From contig DBRU01000120.1 of assembly GCA_002306375.1 (NCBI GenBank), forward strand, positions 2,991 through 32,260: a stretch of DNA of 29,270 nucleotides, written 5' to 3'. Positions 8,720 to 15,362 of the stretch are shown here, piece after piece. Position numbers and translations under genes: made by a program. How positions within the stretch are numbered: the stretch's first letter is position 1; each line of letters begins with the position of its first letter. The notes below the pieces were generated by a model. That model had not been told where the DNA came from and did no database searches. It saw nothing but the letters and a program-made list of their open reading frames with translations. Origin of the DNA: Faecalibacterium sp. UBA1360. GTDB lineage: Bacteria > Bacillota > Clostridia > Oscillospirales > Ruminococcaceae.

Positions 8720-8736
8720 ATATACAAAATGTATAT
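8720..8736. other. AT-rich perfect palindrome upstream of hsp20
   Basis: ATATAC and GTATAT flank AAAAT, giving a 17-base inverted repeat 20 bases upstream of the CIRCE element. It is too weak to act as an RNA hairpin and looks more like a protein-binding site or an UP-like AT-rich element. It does not resemble a CtsR site. The binding factor is unknown. Confidence 0.35.
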
Positions 8737-8756
8737 TTGTGAATCTTATGTTAACT

Positions 8757-8783
8757 TTAGCACTCTATGCTTGACAGCGCTAA
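8757..8783. promoter_or_regulatory. CIRCE operator (HrcA binding site)
   Basis: TTAGCACTC (8757-8765), nine bases, then CAGCGCTAA (8775-8783). The left arm matches the CIRCE consensus fully; the right arm matches GAGTGCTAA at 7 of 9 positions. The spacing of nine is exact. The element overlaps the -35 box of the hsp20 promoter, so HrcA bound here should block RNA polymerase until heat stress. This places the Hsp20 gene in the HrcA regulon. Confidence 0.82.
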
Positions 8784-8799
8784 AAAACCGGGCTATACT
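8771..8799 (+). promoter_or_regulatory. hsp20 promoter, near-consensus sigma-A type
   Basis: TTGACA (8771-8776), 17 bases, TATACT (8794-8799): a perfect -35 and a 5-of-6 -10. It would be a strong promoter if not repressed; the CIRCE operator covers its -35. The predicted start near 8806 leaves a leader of about 128 bases. Confidence 0.85.
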
Positions 8800-8898
8800 A
8801 GAGTCAGCCTCAAGGGAACAGGCAGCCGCCCCGCAGCGGGCCGCGCCGCCGCCCGCAGGCCTACGGCGGACATCCCGCCCGCCGCAAACGGGTTTTTT

Positions 8899-8913
8899 GC
8901 CGGCACTGCCGGC
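8899..8913 (+). other. Hairpin just before the hsp20 ribosome binding site
   Basis: GCCGGC, loop ACT, GCCGGC forms a perfect 6-bp stem-loop ending 7 bases before the GGAGG site (8921-8925). The leader of about 128 bases is long and GC-rich. It could contribute to translational control, but the ribosome site itself is not in this stem. Confidence 0.35.
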
Positions 8914-8933
8914 TTTGAATGGAGGTATGACCT

Positions 8934-9380
8934 ATGTTGCCCACGATTTTTGACCGTGATCTGTTTGACGATATGTTCGATGACCTGTACGCCATGCGCC
9001 CCATGTGGGACGCCAACAGCCAGCTGTACGGCAAGCATGCCAGGAACCTGATGAAGTCCGACATCCGCGAGACCGCCGACGCCTATGAGCTGGACATCGA
9101 CCTGCCCGGCTTCAAGCGGGAGGAGATCGAGCTCAAGCTGCAAAACGGTTACCTGACCGTGCAGGCCGCCAAGGGTCTGGACAAGGATGAAAAGGACGAC
9201 CAGGGCCGCTACATCCGCCGCGAGCGCTACACCGGCTCCTGCAGCCGCAGCTTCTATGTGGGCGAGCAGCTCAAGGCCGAGGACATCGCCGCCAAGTTTG
9301 AGGACGGCATCCTGAAGATCCATCTGCCCAAGGCCGCGCCCCGCCTGCCCGAACAGGCCGGCCGCATCGCCATCGAATAA
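8934..9380 (+). CDS. Small heat shock protein, Hsp20/alpha-crystallin family
   Basis: A 148-residue cytoplasmic holdase chaperone that binds unfolding proteins. The alpha-crystallin domain spans about residues 40-140, beginning with DIRETADAYELDIDLPGFKREEIE and including the family motif FEDGILKIHLPK near 121-132. The C-terminus carries I-A-I, the short motif that docks into a neighbouring subunit during oligomer assembly. TGGAGGT lies about 8 bases before the ATG. It stands alone between two terminators with a HrcA-type operator in its promoter, so heat induction is expected. Length and domain order are normal for the family. Confidence 0.95.
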   Translation: MLPTIFDRDLFDDMFDDLYAMRPMWDANSQLYGKHARNLMKSDIRETADAYELDIDLPGFKREEIELKLQNGYLTVQAAKGLDKDEKDDQGRYIRRERYTGSCSRSFYVGEQLKAEDIAAKFEDGILKIHLPKAAPRLPEQAGRIAIE

Positions 9381-9391
9381 CGCCGCATAAC

Positions 9392-9430
9392 AAAGGCCGC
9401 CGGCCCCCGCAAAGGGGCCGGCGGCCTTTT
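9392..9430. terminator. Bidirectional terminator between hsp20 and the CmpB-like gene
   Basis: AAAGGCCGCCGGCCCC (9392-9407) pairs with GGGGCCGGCGGCCTTT (9414-9429) over a 6-base loop, with TTTT at the end and an AAA on the other side. It lies between convergent genes. The stem nearly repeats that at 4687-4730. Confidence 0.88.
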
Positions 9431-9457
9431 GTATGGTATCCCTTTGTGCGGGCGGCA

Positions 9458-10387
9458 TCACTTCTTGCCGGGGCGGCCTTTCTGGGCGGCCAGGTCCCGG
9501 GCCTTGGCCCTGGCGTTGCGGGCCAGGCGCGACGTGGCGGCCCGCAGGCGGGACAGACCCTCGGCGTAAGAGGGGGCCTTCATGTGGGGGAAAGCCCGCA
9601 GCAGGCGTCCCATGCCGAAATAGCGCTGCCGGGCCACCTGTTCCAGCTCGCTGCGCAAGGCGCGGGCCTTGGCGGCGGTGTCCAGCAGCTGTTCCCGCAG
9701 GGGGGCGGCGTTCTCCCGCCCTTCCATGGCGGCCAGCATCAGCTGCAATTTCTGTTCGTCCAGCAGGGTGTCTGCGGTCATGGCCCGGGTGCCGATGGCC
9801 TGGGTCATGGCGTCGCTCAGGCGGCGCATGGCGGCGGCAAGCTCCTGCATGCGGCGCACCTGGCGGCTGAGCCCGGCCGCCTGGGCGAAGGACACGCCCA
9901 CGTCCGCCGCAAAGGCGGCCAGCAGCACCCCGTTTGTCCAGTACAGCAAGGCGTCTGGCAAGGCGTCGGTCAAAGCGGCCACCGGCGGGTGCACCAGGCG
10001 CACCATGACCACGCCGCCCAGCCCCCACAAAAGCGAGAAGCGGGGGCAGATAAAGCCCCCCAGGTTGCCCCGGAACTTGCTGTAATCCCACCAGCGGGCG
10101 TGGAACAGCTTGTACAGCGCCCATCCGCCCACCAGTTCCACCAAAGTGGCCAGCACCGCCGCCGCCACGAACACGGCCGGGGCGCTGCTCTGCCGGGGCC
10201 CCAGCGCCAGCAGCAGCGCCACCATGCCAAAGCCGTAGATCGGGCAGCTGGGGCCGTTCAGAAAGCCCCGGTTGACCAGCTGGCGGGAATTCACGGCCGC
10301 AAAGGCCACCTCCGCGCACCAGCCCATCAGTCCGTAGACAAAAAAGTAGAACACATAGGGCGCGGCCGCCGCCCACAGCCCGCTCAT
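9458..10387 (-). CDS. CmpB-like putative ABC transporter permease family membrane protein
   Basis: A 309-residue protein with about five hydrophobic segments in residues 1-180 and a long charged, helical C-terminal part (about 190-309) likely in the cytoplasm. The segments GLMGWCAEVAFAA and NRGFLNGPSCPIYGFG are the hallmark of the ABC_trans_CmpB (COG4905) family. Despite that family name, its transport role is not established, and no ATPase or binding protein is adjacent. The start overlaps the trmB stop by 4 bases (ATGA), so translation is coupled to trmB. The tail ends ARNARAKARDLAAQKGRPGKK, strongly basic and possibly able to contact nucleic acid or membrane; that is speculation. Confidence 0.82.
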   Translation of the reverse strand: MSGLWAAAAPYVFYFFVYGLMGWCAEVAFAAVNSRQLVNRGFLNGPSCPIYGFGMVALLLALGPRQSSAPAVFVAAAVLATLVELVGGWALYKLFHARWWDYSKFRGNLGGFICPRFSLLWGLGGVVMVRLVHPPVAALTDALPDALLYWTNGVLLAAFAADVGVSFAQAAGLSRQVRRMQELAAAMRRLSDAMTQAIGTRAMTADTLLDEQKLQLMLAAMEGRENAAPLREQLLDTAAKARALRSELEQVARQRYFGMGRLLRAFPHMKAPSYAEGLSRLRAATSRLARNARAKARDLAAQKGRPGKK

Positions 10388-11127
10388 GCTGGGGCCTCCG
10401 TCTCGGGGTCGTCATCGGCGTCTTTGACCCGCTGCCTGGGCTCCACCCAGGTCACGGCGCTGTCCGGGCCCTTGCGGGCGATCAAGGCCTTGATGGGGAT
10501 GCCCTGGTCGGCGAACATGCCCTCGTGCTCGGTGCGCAGGTTCCAGTCGGGCTCGTCGGCGTGCAGGTCAAAGGTCTGCCACACGACCTCGAACCCCGCC
10601 GCCGGGAAATAGGCCAGACTGTCCCGGAACAGGTCGTCATCGTCGGTCTTGAAGCGGATCTCGCCCCCCTCGTCCATCAGGACGCGGTATTGCAGCAGCT
10701 GGCGGGGGTGGGTCAGGCGGTGCTTGTGGCTGCCGGCGTTCTTGCTCCAGGGGTTGCAGAAGTTGATGTAGATGCGCGCCACCCGGTCCTCGGGGGAAAA
10801 GGCCCCCGACAAACGCTCGATGTCCAGCGAGGCGATGCGCACATTGTCCGGCGTCATGCCCCGTTCCCGGTAGGCGCGCTCCACCTTGCGCTTGGCCAAA
10901 ATCAGCACCTTGTCGGTGATGTCGATGCCCAGAAAATTGCTGCCCGGGTCGGCCGGGGCCAGCTGGGCCAGGAACCCGCCCTTGCCGCAGCCCAGCTCCA
11001 GGCAAAAGAGCTGTTCGGGCCGGGCGAACAGCTCCCGCCAGTGACCGGCGTGGGTCAGTGGTTCATGGACGTGAAAATCGCAGGCCAGCAGTTCGGGCCT
11101 GGCATAGGGTTTGAAACGCATACGCAT
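10384..11127 (-). CDS. trmB: tRNA (guanine-N7-)-methyltransferase
   Basis: A 247-residue SAM-dependent enzyme that makes m7G46 in tRNA variable loops. It begins MRMRFKPYARPEL, as TrmB does, with the SAM-binding motif LELGCGKG at residues 43-50 and the late motif TEHEGMFADQGIPI near the end. The usual DPWPK motif reads NPWSK here (N125). The C-terminus runs about 25 residues beyond the core and is acidic. The ATG at 11127 has a weak GAGAGGT upstream; an in-frame ATG at 11121 is the alternative. It lies 39 bases after the editing-protein gene and overlaps the next gene by 4 bases, consistent with one three-gene transcript. Confidence 0.93.
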   Translation of the reverse strand: MRMRFKPYARPELLACDFHVHEPLTHAGHWRELFARPEQLFCLELGCGKGGFLAQLAPADPGSNFLGIDITDKVLILAKRKVERAYRERGMTPDNVRIASLDIERLSGAFSPEDRVARIYINFCNPWSKNAGSHKHRLTHPRQLLQYRVLMDEGGEIRFKTDDDDLFRDSLAYFPAAGFEVVWQTFDLHADEPDWNLRTEHEGMFADQGIPIKALIARKGPDSAVTWVEPRQRVKDADDDPETEAPA

Positions 11128-11166
11128 AAGCGGTGACCTCTCTTGTTCGTGATGGCGTGGCCCATC

Positions 11167-12324
11167 TCAGTTATGTTGCAGCAAAAAGCGCCGCACCTGC
11201 TCAAAATCGCCGGTGGCCAGGCTGCCCTGGCACAGGGCGGGCTTGCCCCCGCCCCGGCCGTCGAAGGCGGCGTTCAGGGCGTTGGCCACGGCGCGGGCGT
11301 CGCCGCCCGGGCGGCACAACGCGTAGGAAAGCCCCCGCCCGCCGGGGGCCAGCACGGCGCACAGCCCGCCGGTGCGCCCGGCCACGGCCAGGCACAGCCG
11401 GCGCAGGGTGTCCCCGTCGGCGCCGGGGCAGAAAAACACGCCGGGCTGCCCGGGCGCCACTGTCCCGGCCCAGGCCTCGGCCAGGGCGGCGTGGGTGTCG
11501 GCCAGGTTCTGGCGCAGCTGCTCGGTCAGGCGGTACAATCGGTCCACATTGTGGGCCAGCCGCCCCGGCCCGGCGGACAGGCGCACCCCGGCGGCCAGGG
11601 CGTCCGCCCAGGCGTCGGCCACTTCCCGCTGGGCCCGCTGCCCGCAGACCACCCCCAGCCGCACGCCGCCCTTGTAGTTCTGGGCCCCCAGGATCTTGAT
11701 CAGCCCCACCTGCCCCGTGCGGGCCAGATGGGTGCCGCAGCAGGCGCACAGGTCGGCCCCGCCGGCGTCCACCAGGCGCAAGGGGCCTTCCACCTCCCGC
11801 TTGCTGCGGTAGGTCAGGCCGGCCAGCTCCTCGGGGCCGGGGCACCAGGCCCGCACCGGCTCGTCGGCGCGCACGGCGGCGTTGGCGGCGGCTTCGGCCT
11901 CGGCCAGCTGGGCGTCGGTCAGGGGCAGGTCCATGTCCATGCGCACGGCCGGCTGCCCGATGTGGAACCCCACGTTGTTCGCCCCGAACAGGCGGTGCAG
12001 CGTGCCGCTCAGGATATGCTCGCCGGTGTGCTGTTCCATGTGGTCCAGCCGCCGTGCCCAGTCGATCTCGCCCTCCACCGCCGCGCCGGGCTCCAGCGGG
12101 GCGTCCAGGGTATGCCAGACGACCTCCCCGGCCAGGCGGACCTCCGTTACCTTCGCGCCGCCCAGGACGCCCGTGTCCCAGGGCTGACCGCCCCCTTCGG
12201 GGTAAAAGGCGGTGGCGTCCAGCGCGGCGCGCCAGCTTTTGCCGGCGGGTTCGCAGGCAAGCACCCGGGCGCAAAAGCGCCGCAGAAAAGCGTCGGTCTC
12301 GTACAGTTTGCGGGTGGGGGTCAT
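11167..12324 (-). CDS. AlaX-type alanyl-tRNA editing protein with DHHA1-like C-terminus
   Basis: A 385-residue free-standing homologue of the AlaRS editing domain, expected to hydrolyse Ser-tRNA(Ala) (or Gly-tRNA(Ala)) in the cytoplasm. Residues 35-47 (DATAFYPEGGGQP) are the conserved entry, HTGEH (H99, H103) and the later C195/H199 (CGTH) form the zinc site. The region from about 240 on is helical and then DHHA1-like (GRGGGKP near the end). That long C-terminal part marks it as the AlaX-L class. An AAAGGA ribosome site precedes the ATG at 12324. It is first in an operon with trmB, which suggests a translation-quality and tRNA-modification unit. Confidence 0.9.
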   Translation of the reverse strand: MTPTRKLYETDAFLRRFCARVLACEPAGKSWRAALDATAFYPEGGGQPWDTGVLGGAKVTEVRLAGEVVWHTLDAPLEPGAAVEGEIDWARRLDHMEQHTGEHILSGTLHRLFGANNVGFHIGQPAVRMDMDLPLTDAQLAEAEAAANAAVRADEPVRAWCPGPEELAGLTYRSKREVEGPLRLVDAGGADLCACCGTHLARTGQVGLIKILGAQNYKGGVRLGVVCGQRAQREVADAWADALAAGVRLSAGPGRLAHNVDRLYRLTEQLRQNLADTHAALAEAWAGTVAPGQPGVFFCPGADGDTLRRLCLAVAGRTGGLCAVLAPGGRGLSYALCRPGGDARAVANALNAAFDGRGGGKPALCQGSLATGDFEQVRRFLLQHN

Positions 12325-12374
12325 GGCGGGGCGTCCTTTCGTTCGTTGGGTGGGACCGCAAGGCGGTCCAGACC

Positions 12375-12383
12375 ATTATACCA
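12375..12383 (-). promoter_or_regulatory. Extended -10 promoter for the alaX-trmB operon
   Basis: On the minus strand TGG precedes a perfect TATAAT (12375-12380). The -35 region is a T-run with little similarity to consensus. It overlaps the upstream region of the divergent lipoprotein promoter. Confidence 0.55.
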
Positions 12384-12394
12384 CAAAACCGGGG

Positions 12395-12423
12395 TGGAAA
12401 AAACCGTCCGTATCCGCTATAAT
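12395..12423 (+). promoter_or_regulatory. Lipoprotein gene promoter
   Basis: TGGAAA (12395-12400), 17 bases, TATAAT (12418-12423): 4 of 6 for the -35 and a perfect -10. The start would be close to 12430, giving a leader of about 36 bases with TAGGAGA before the ATG at 12466. Confidence 0.65.
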
Positions 12424-12465
12424 AAAAGCTGTCATCCATACCCACAAAATTTAGGAGAATCACCC

Positions 12466-13830
12466 ATGCTGAAACGTATCCTGTGCCCGGTGCTGGCCCT
12501 GGGCCTGCTGGCGTCCTGCACGCCGGCGTCGGCGCCTTCCGCCTCCACGGCCGAGACCGCCGCCGCGCCCACCGCCGCGCCCCAGAGCCTGACTGTGTAT
12601 TACGAGGCCGGCCCCGCCACCGCCGCGGCCGACGCCCTGCGCCTGTACGCCGACGCCCAGGGCGTCGAGCTGGTCACCGCCGATGCGGCCGACGCCGCGG
12701 ACCTGGCCGTGCTGAACGCCGCCCCCGCCGGGGACGACGAGGCCTGGCGCAACATGGGGCAGGACAGCCTTCTGTCCACGGCCGCCATCCGCGCCGGGGT
12801 GGAGGCCGAAACCGCCGTCACCGCCGTGACGGCCCTGCCTCTTGGCAAAACGCTGTACGGCTACTGGGCTGACAGCGACCGTCTGGCCGCCCTGCTGGGG
12901 GCCGACGCCGAAACGCTGGTCGCCGACCTGACGGCCTGCTCCTGGCAGGAATGGGGCGACTTTGCCCAGGATGTCACGGCCTGGCTGGCCGAGCCCACCG
13001 AGATCAGCCTGACTTTGTCCGGCGCCGACTACGCCCTGCCGGCCGAAAAGCCCGAAGCCGCCGCCAGCCTCAAGGCGGTGTTCGCCCTGCCGGCGTCCGC
13101 GCCCGGGGCCTGCTTTGGGGGCGCGGCGTTCACCGGCGTGCTGCTGGCCGCCGGCGACACCCGGGACGAAAGCACGCTGACCGGCCCGCTCAACGGGCTG
13201 TACAGCGCCCTGACGCTGGAACTGGCCAACCGGGACGCCTCGACCCTGCCCGACCAGGCCGAAGCCGTGGCCGCGCTGCAAAATGGCGAGGCGCTGTTCT
13301 ACCGTGGCACGCTGGCCGACGTGCTGGCCCACACCGAGGGCGACGTGCAGGACCGGCTGGTCTGCCTGCCCTTCAAGTGCGACTTTGTGCAGGACGATTT
13401 GTCCACCGACGAGTACAACCTGACCGGGCTCATGAACTACCCGATCCTGTCCACGGCGGCCTGGCTGGCCATCCCGGCCGGCGCCGATGAACAGGGCGCC
13501 CGGGCCGCCGCCGCGGCCATCCTGTGGCTGTACACGAGCCAGGCCGGGGAGGAGACCCTCACCGAGTCCTTGAGCCTGATCACCCCCTGGGGCACGGCCT
13601 CCAACGACACGGCCGCCGCCCGCAGCCAGGTGGAGCAGGTGGGCAAGGGCATTTTGCCCGAGACCGTCCTGACCCCCGACGTGCAGAGCGCCCTGACCCG
13701 GGCGGGCACGGAGCTGGCCGCCGGCGAGGACGGGGCCTGGCGCGCCGAATTTGACCGGGACGACCGCACCGCCTGGCGCGACGCCGCCATCGCCGCCCTG
13801 GTCGAAGGGGACAATGAGAACGAATCTTGA
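12466..13830 (+). CDS. Lipoprotein resembling an extracellular solute-binding protein
   Basis: A 454-residue exported protein. Residues 1-17 form a signal peptide (MLKR, then a hydrophobic stretch) ending in the lipobox LASC, so C18 should be lipidated and hold the protein on the outer face of the membrane. A Thr/Ala/Pro-rich linker of about 30 residues follows. The body has the general look of family 1 solute-binding proteins (a possible substrate-cleft region with ALFYRGTLADVLAH and an AAWLAIPAGADEQGARAAAAAILWLYTS segment near the end), but no specific subfamily was recognised. No ABC permease or ATPase is adjacent, so the substrate and partner are unknown. The frame extends upstream to 11143 only because it lies antisense to alaX; TAGGAGA and the signal peptide fix the ATG at 12466. 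Confidence 0.8.
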   Translation: MLKRILCPVLALGLLASCTPASAPSASTAETAAAPTAAPQSLTVYYEAGPATAAADALRLYADAQGVELVTADAADAADLAVLNAAPAGDDEAWRNMGQDSLLSTAAIRAGVEAETAVTAVTALPLGKTLYGYWADSDRLAALLGADAETLVADLTACSWQEWGDFAQDVTAWLAEPTEISLTLSGADYALPAEKPEAAASLKAVFALPASAPGACFGGAAFTGVLLAAGDTRDESTLTGPLNGLYSALTLELANRDASTLPDQAEAVAALQNGEALFYRGTLADVLAHTEGDVQDRLVCLPFKCDFVQDDLSTDEYNLTGLMNYPILSTAAWLAIPAGADEQGARAAAAAILWLYTSQAGEETLTESLSLITPWGTASNDTAAARSQVEQVGKGILPETVLTPDVQSALTRAGTELAAGEDGAWRAEFDRDDRTAWRDAAIAALVEGDNENES

Positions 13831-13883
13831 TCTTTTTGGCAAAACATCCCAACAAACGCCGCACAGTAACGCGATTTTTTGGT

Positions 13884-13906
13884 AAAGGCGATGGGTGCGC
13901 GCCTTT
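13884..13906. other. Inverted repeat upstream of the GGDEF-like gene
   Basis: AAAGGCG (13884-13890) and CGCCTTT (13900-13906) are separated by 9 bases and lie where a -35 box would be. No U-tract follows, so it is a poor terminator for the lipoprotein gene. It may be an operator or a weak hairpin at the end of that transcript. No other terminator is visible between 13831 and 13914. Confidence 0.3.
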
Positions 13907-13914
13907 GGGATTTA

Positions 13915-13923
13915 TGGTACAAT
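13915..13923 (+). promoter_or_regulatory. Extended -10 promoter for the GGDEF-like gene
   Basis: TGG followed by TACAAT (13918-13923) is an extended -10 element with 5 of 6 matches; no -35 is evident. It is about 90 bases before the chosen ATG at 14013. Confidence 0.5.
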
Positions 13924-14012
13924 AAAACAAATCTATCATCATGGGCGGGGGCGTATTTTGCAGATGTCCCCGGGCCTACGCGCCCCTGGCGCGCGAAGGG
14001 AGAGGCAGGAGC

Positions 14013-14810
14013 ATGGAATACACTTGCGCACAGCTGACCGCACAGATCGAGAGCATGCGCACCCTGTTTGACGAGGTGATGTTGATCGACCCGGCCGCCG
14101 CCCGGCAGCTGGACCCCGCGACCCTGCAACCCGGCGAGGAAGTCGCCGCCCCGCCGCCGCTGGACGAAGCCGGCCGGGCCTGGCGCCCGCTGCACGGGCC
14201 GGACGGCAACGCCCTGGCGCTGTATTGGGGCGTGCGGGTCAACGACCGCCCCTGCGTGCTCATGGGCGCCTACCGCATGGCCCCCAACGCGCCCCAGACC
14301 AGCCGCGAAGCCAACGCGTTGTGCCGCCTGCTCAACCAGTATCAGCAGGAGCTCAGCCATGACTATGTGACCGGCGTGTACAACCGGGCCTTCCTGGATG
14401 CCGAATTCCGCGCCCGGGTCACGGCGGCCGCCCACAGCGGTCAGCCCGTCAGCGTGGCGCTGGTCCGCGTCAACGAGTATGCCCGCATCTGCCGCACCGA
14501 GAGCGTGGCCGCCGCCGACCGCTGCCTGACCACCGCGGCGGGTATCCTGGGCCTGGCCGTGGACCTGGAACAGGGCGAAACGCCCCTGATCCGCCTGGAG
14601 GACGGGGTGTTTCTGGTGGTGTCGGTGGGCGCCGACGCCCGCACCCTGGAACACCGCCTGCGGGAAACGCTGGATTCCGCCCGCAAGAACTTTGCCATCA
14701 CCCTGGCCCGCCGGGGCGAGTTCACCACCACCGTGGCCGCGGCCGACTGGGCCGAGACTGGCAGCTGGGAGTGGATGCTCAGCCTGGCCGAGCAGCGCCT
14801 TGGCATGTGA
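14013..14810 (+). CDS. Degenerate GGDEF-domain protein
   Basis: A 265-residue soluble protein. Residues 117-132 (DYVTGVYNRAFLDAEF) match the opening of GGDEF domains, and the length to the C-terminus fits one such domain. The signature loop that should read GGDEF is replaced by LEDGVF (residues 195-200), so diguanylate cyclase activity is unlikely. The first 115 residues form an unrecognised region, perhaps a small sensor (a GAF- or PAS-like fold is possible but not shown). The ATG at 14013 is preceded by AAGGGAG; an in-frame ATG at 13941 lacks a ribosome site. No other cyclic-di-GMP gene is nearby. A role as a binding or regulatory protein is inference. Confidence 0.75.
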   Translation: MEYTCAQLTAQIESMRTLFDEVMLIDPAAARQLDPATLQPGEEVAAPPPLDEAGRAWRPLHGPDGNALALYWGVRVNDRPCVLMGAYRMAPNAPQTSREANALCRLLNQYQQELSHDYVTGVYNRAFLDAEFRARVTAAAHSGQPVSVALVRVNEYARICRTESVAAADRCLTTAAGILGLAVDLEQGETPLIRLEDGVFLVVSVGADARTLEHRLRETLDSARKNFAITLARRGEFTTTVAAADWAETGSWEWMLSLAEQRLGM

Positions 14811-14821
14811 ACCGAATAACC

Positions 14822-14891
14822 GACCCCCCTGGTACGCATACTACCTTTGGCCGGACGTTCCGGCTTATGCGTACACAAGGGGGTCTTTTTT
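14822..14891 (+). promoter_or_regulatory. Compound terminator-like hairpin spanning the next gene's ribosome site
   Basis: The outer arms GACCCCCCT (14822-14830) and AGGGGGTC (14878-14885) pair with one bulged C. Inside, GTACGCATA (14832-14840) pairs with TATGCGTAC (14866-14874). At the tip, GCCGGA (14850-14855) pairs with TCCGGC (14859-14864). TTTTTT (14886-14891) follows, and the next ATG is at 14892. It has the form of an intrinsic terminator for the GGDEF-like gene, yet its right arm holds AGGGGG, the only plausible ribosome binding site for the next gene. It may act as an attenuator or translation gate. Confidence 0.7.
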
Positions 14892-15344
14892 ATGCCGCAA
14901 ATGAGCGAAAGCCAGCGCAGCGACAACGAAGCCATGCTGCAAGAGCTGGTCCAGAACACCGAGATGGGCAAAAACACGCTGGAAGAGATGATGGGCCTGA
15001 CCAGGGACGCCGCCCTGAAGGCCGAGATGCAGCGCCAGCGCAGCGAGTACCGCCGCATGAACCAGCAGGCCCACGCCGCCCTGGACGCGTTGGGCTGCAC
15101 GGCCAAGGGCCAGAGCGCCGCCGCCCGCATGAGCGTGAGCATGGGCATCCGCACCCGCACGATGCTGGACAAATCCACCCGCAACCTGGCCACCATGCTG
15201 GCCGAGGGCAGCGGCCAGGGCGCGCTGGACTGCAAACGCGCCGAGACCGACTACCCCATGGCCTCGCCGGGGGCCCGCAAGATGATGCGGGAGCTGTGCG
15301 ACTTCCAGACCCACGCCGAGACGATCTGGCGGGAATTTGTCTGA
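14892..15344 (+). CDS. Small helical protein of unknown function (ferritin-like bundle suspected)
   Basis: A 150-residue, highly charged protein with no signal peptide or membrane segment. It is predicted almost wholly helical, with about four long helices (for example residues 7-30, 36-60, 80-105 and 120-150), suggesting a four-helix bundle similar to small clostridial proteins of the type that begin with a LLQELYQNTEMG-like segment (here LQELVQNTEMGKNTLEEMM). I do not recognise a named family with certainty. Clear iron-ligand ExxH patterns are not obvious. The ATG at 14892 directly follows the U-tract of the upstream hairpin; the second in-frame ATG at 14901 is an alternative start. Confidence 0.75.
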   Translation: MPQMSESQRSDNEAMLQELVQNTEMGKNTLEEMMGLTRDAALKAEMQRQRSEYRRMNQQAHAALDALGCTAKGQSAAARMSVSMGIRTRTMLDKSTRNLATMLAEGSGQGALDCKRAETDYPMASPGARKMMRELCDFQTHAETIWREFV

Positions 15345-15362
15345 GCCCTGCCCCAAACCAAA

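Noticed and set aside
11143..12465. Upstream extension of the lipoprotein frame to 895 codons
   Set aside because: It runs antisense to the well-supported AlaX-type gene. The signal peptide, ribosome site and promoter all point to the ATG at 12466.
13941..14012. ATG at 13941 as the start of the GGDEF-like protein
   Set aside because: No ribosome site precedes it, it lies very close to the predicted transcript start, and the added residues are low-complexity.
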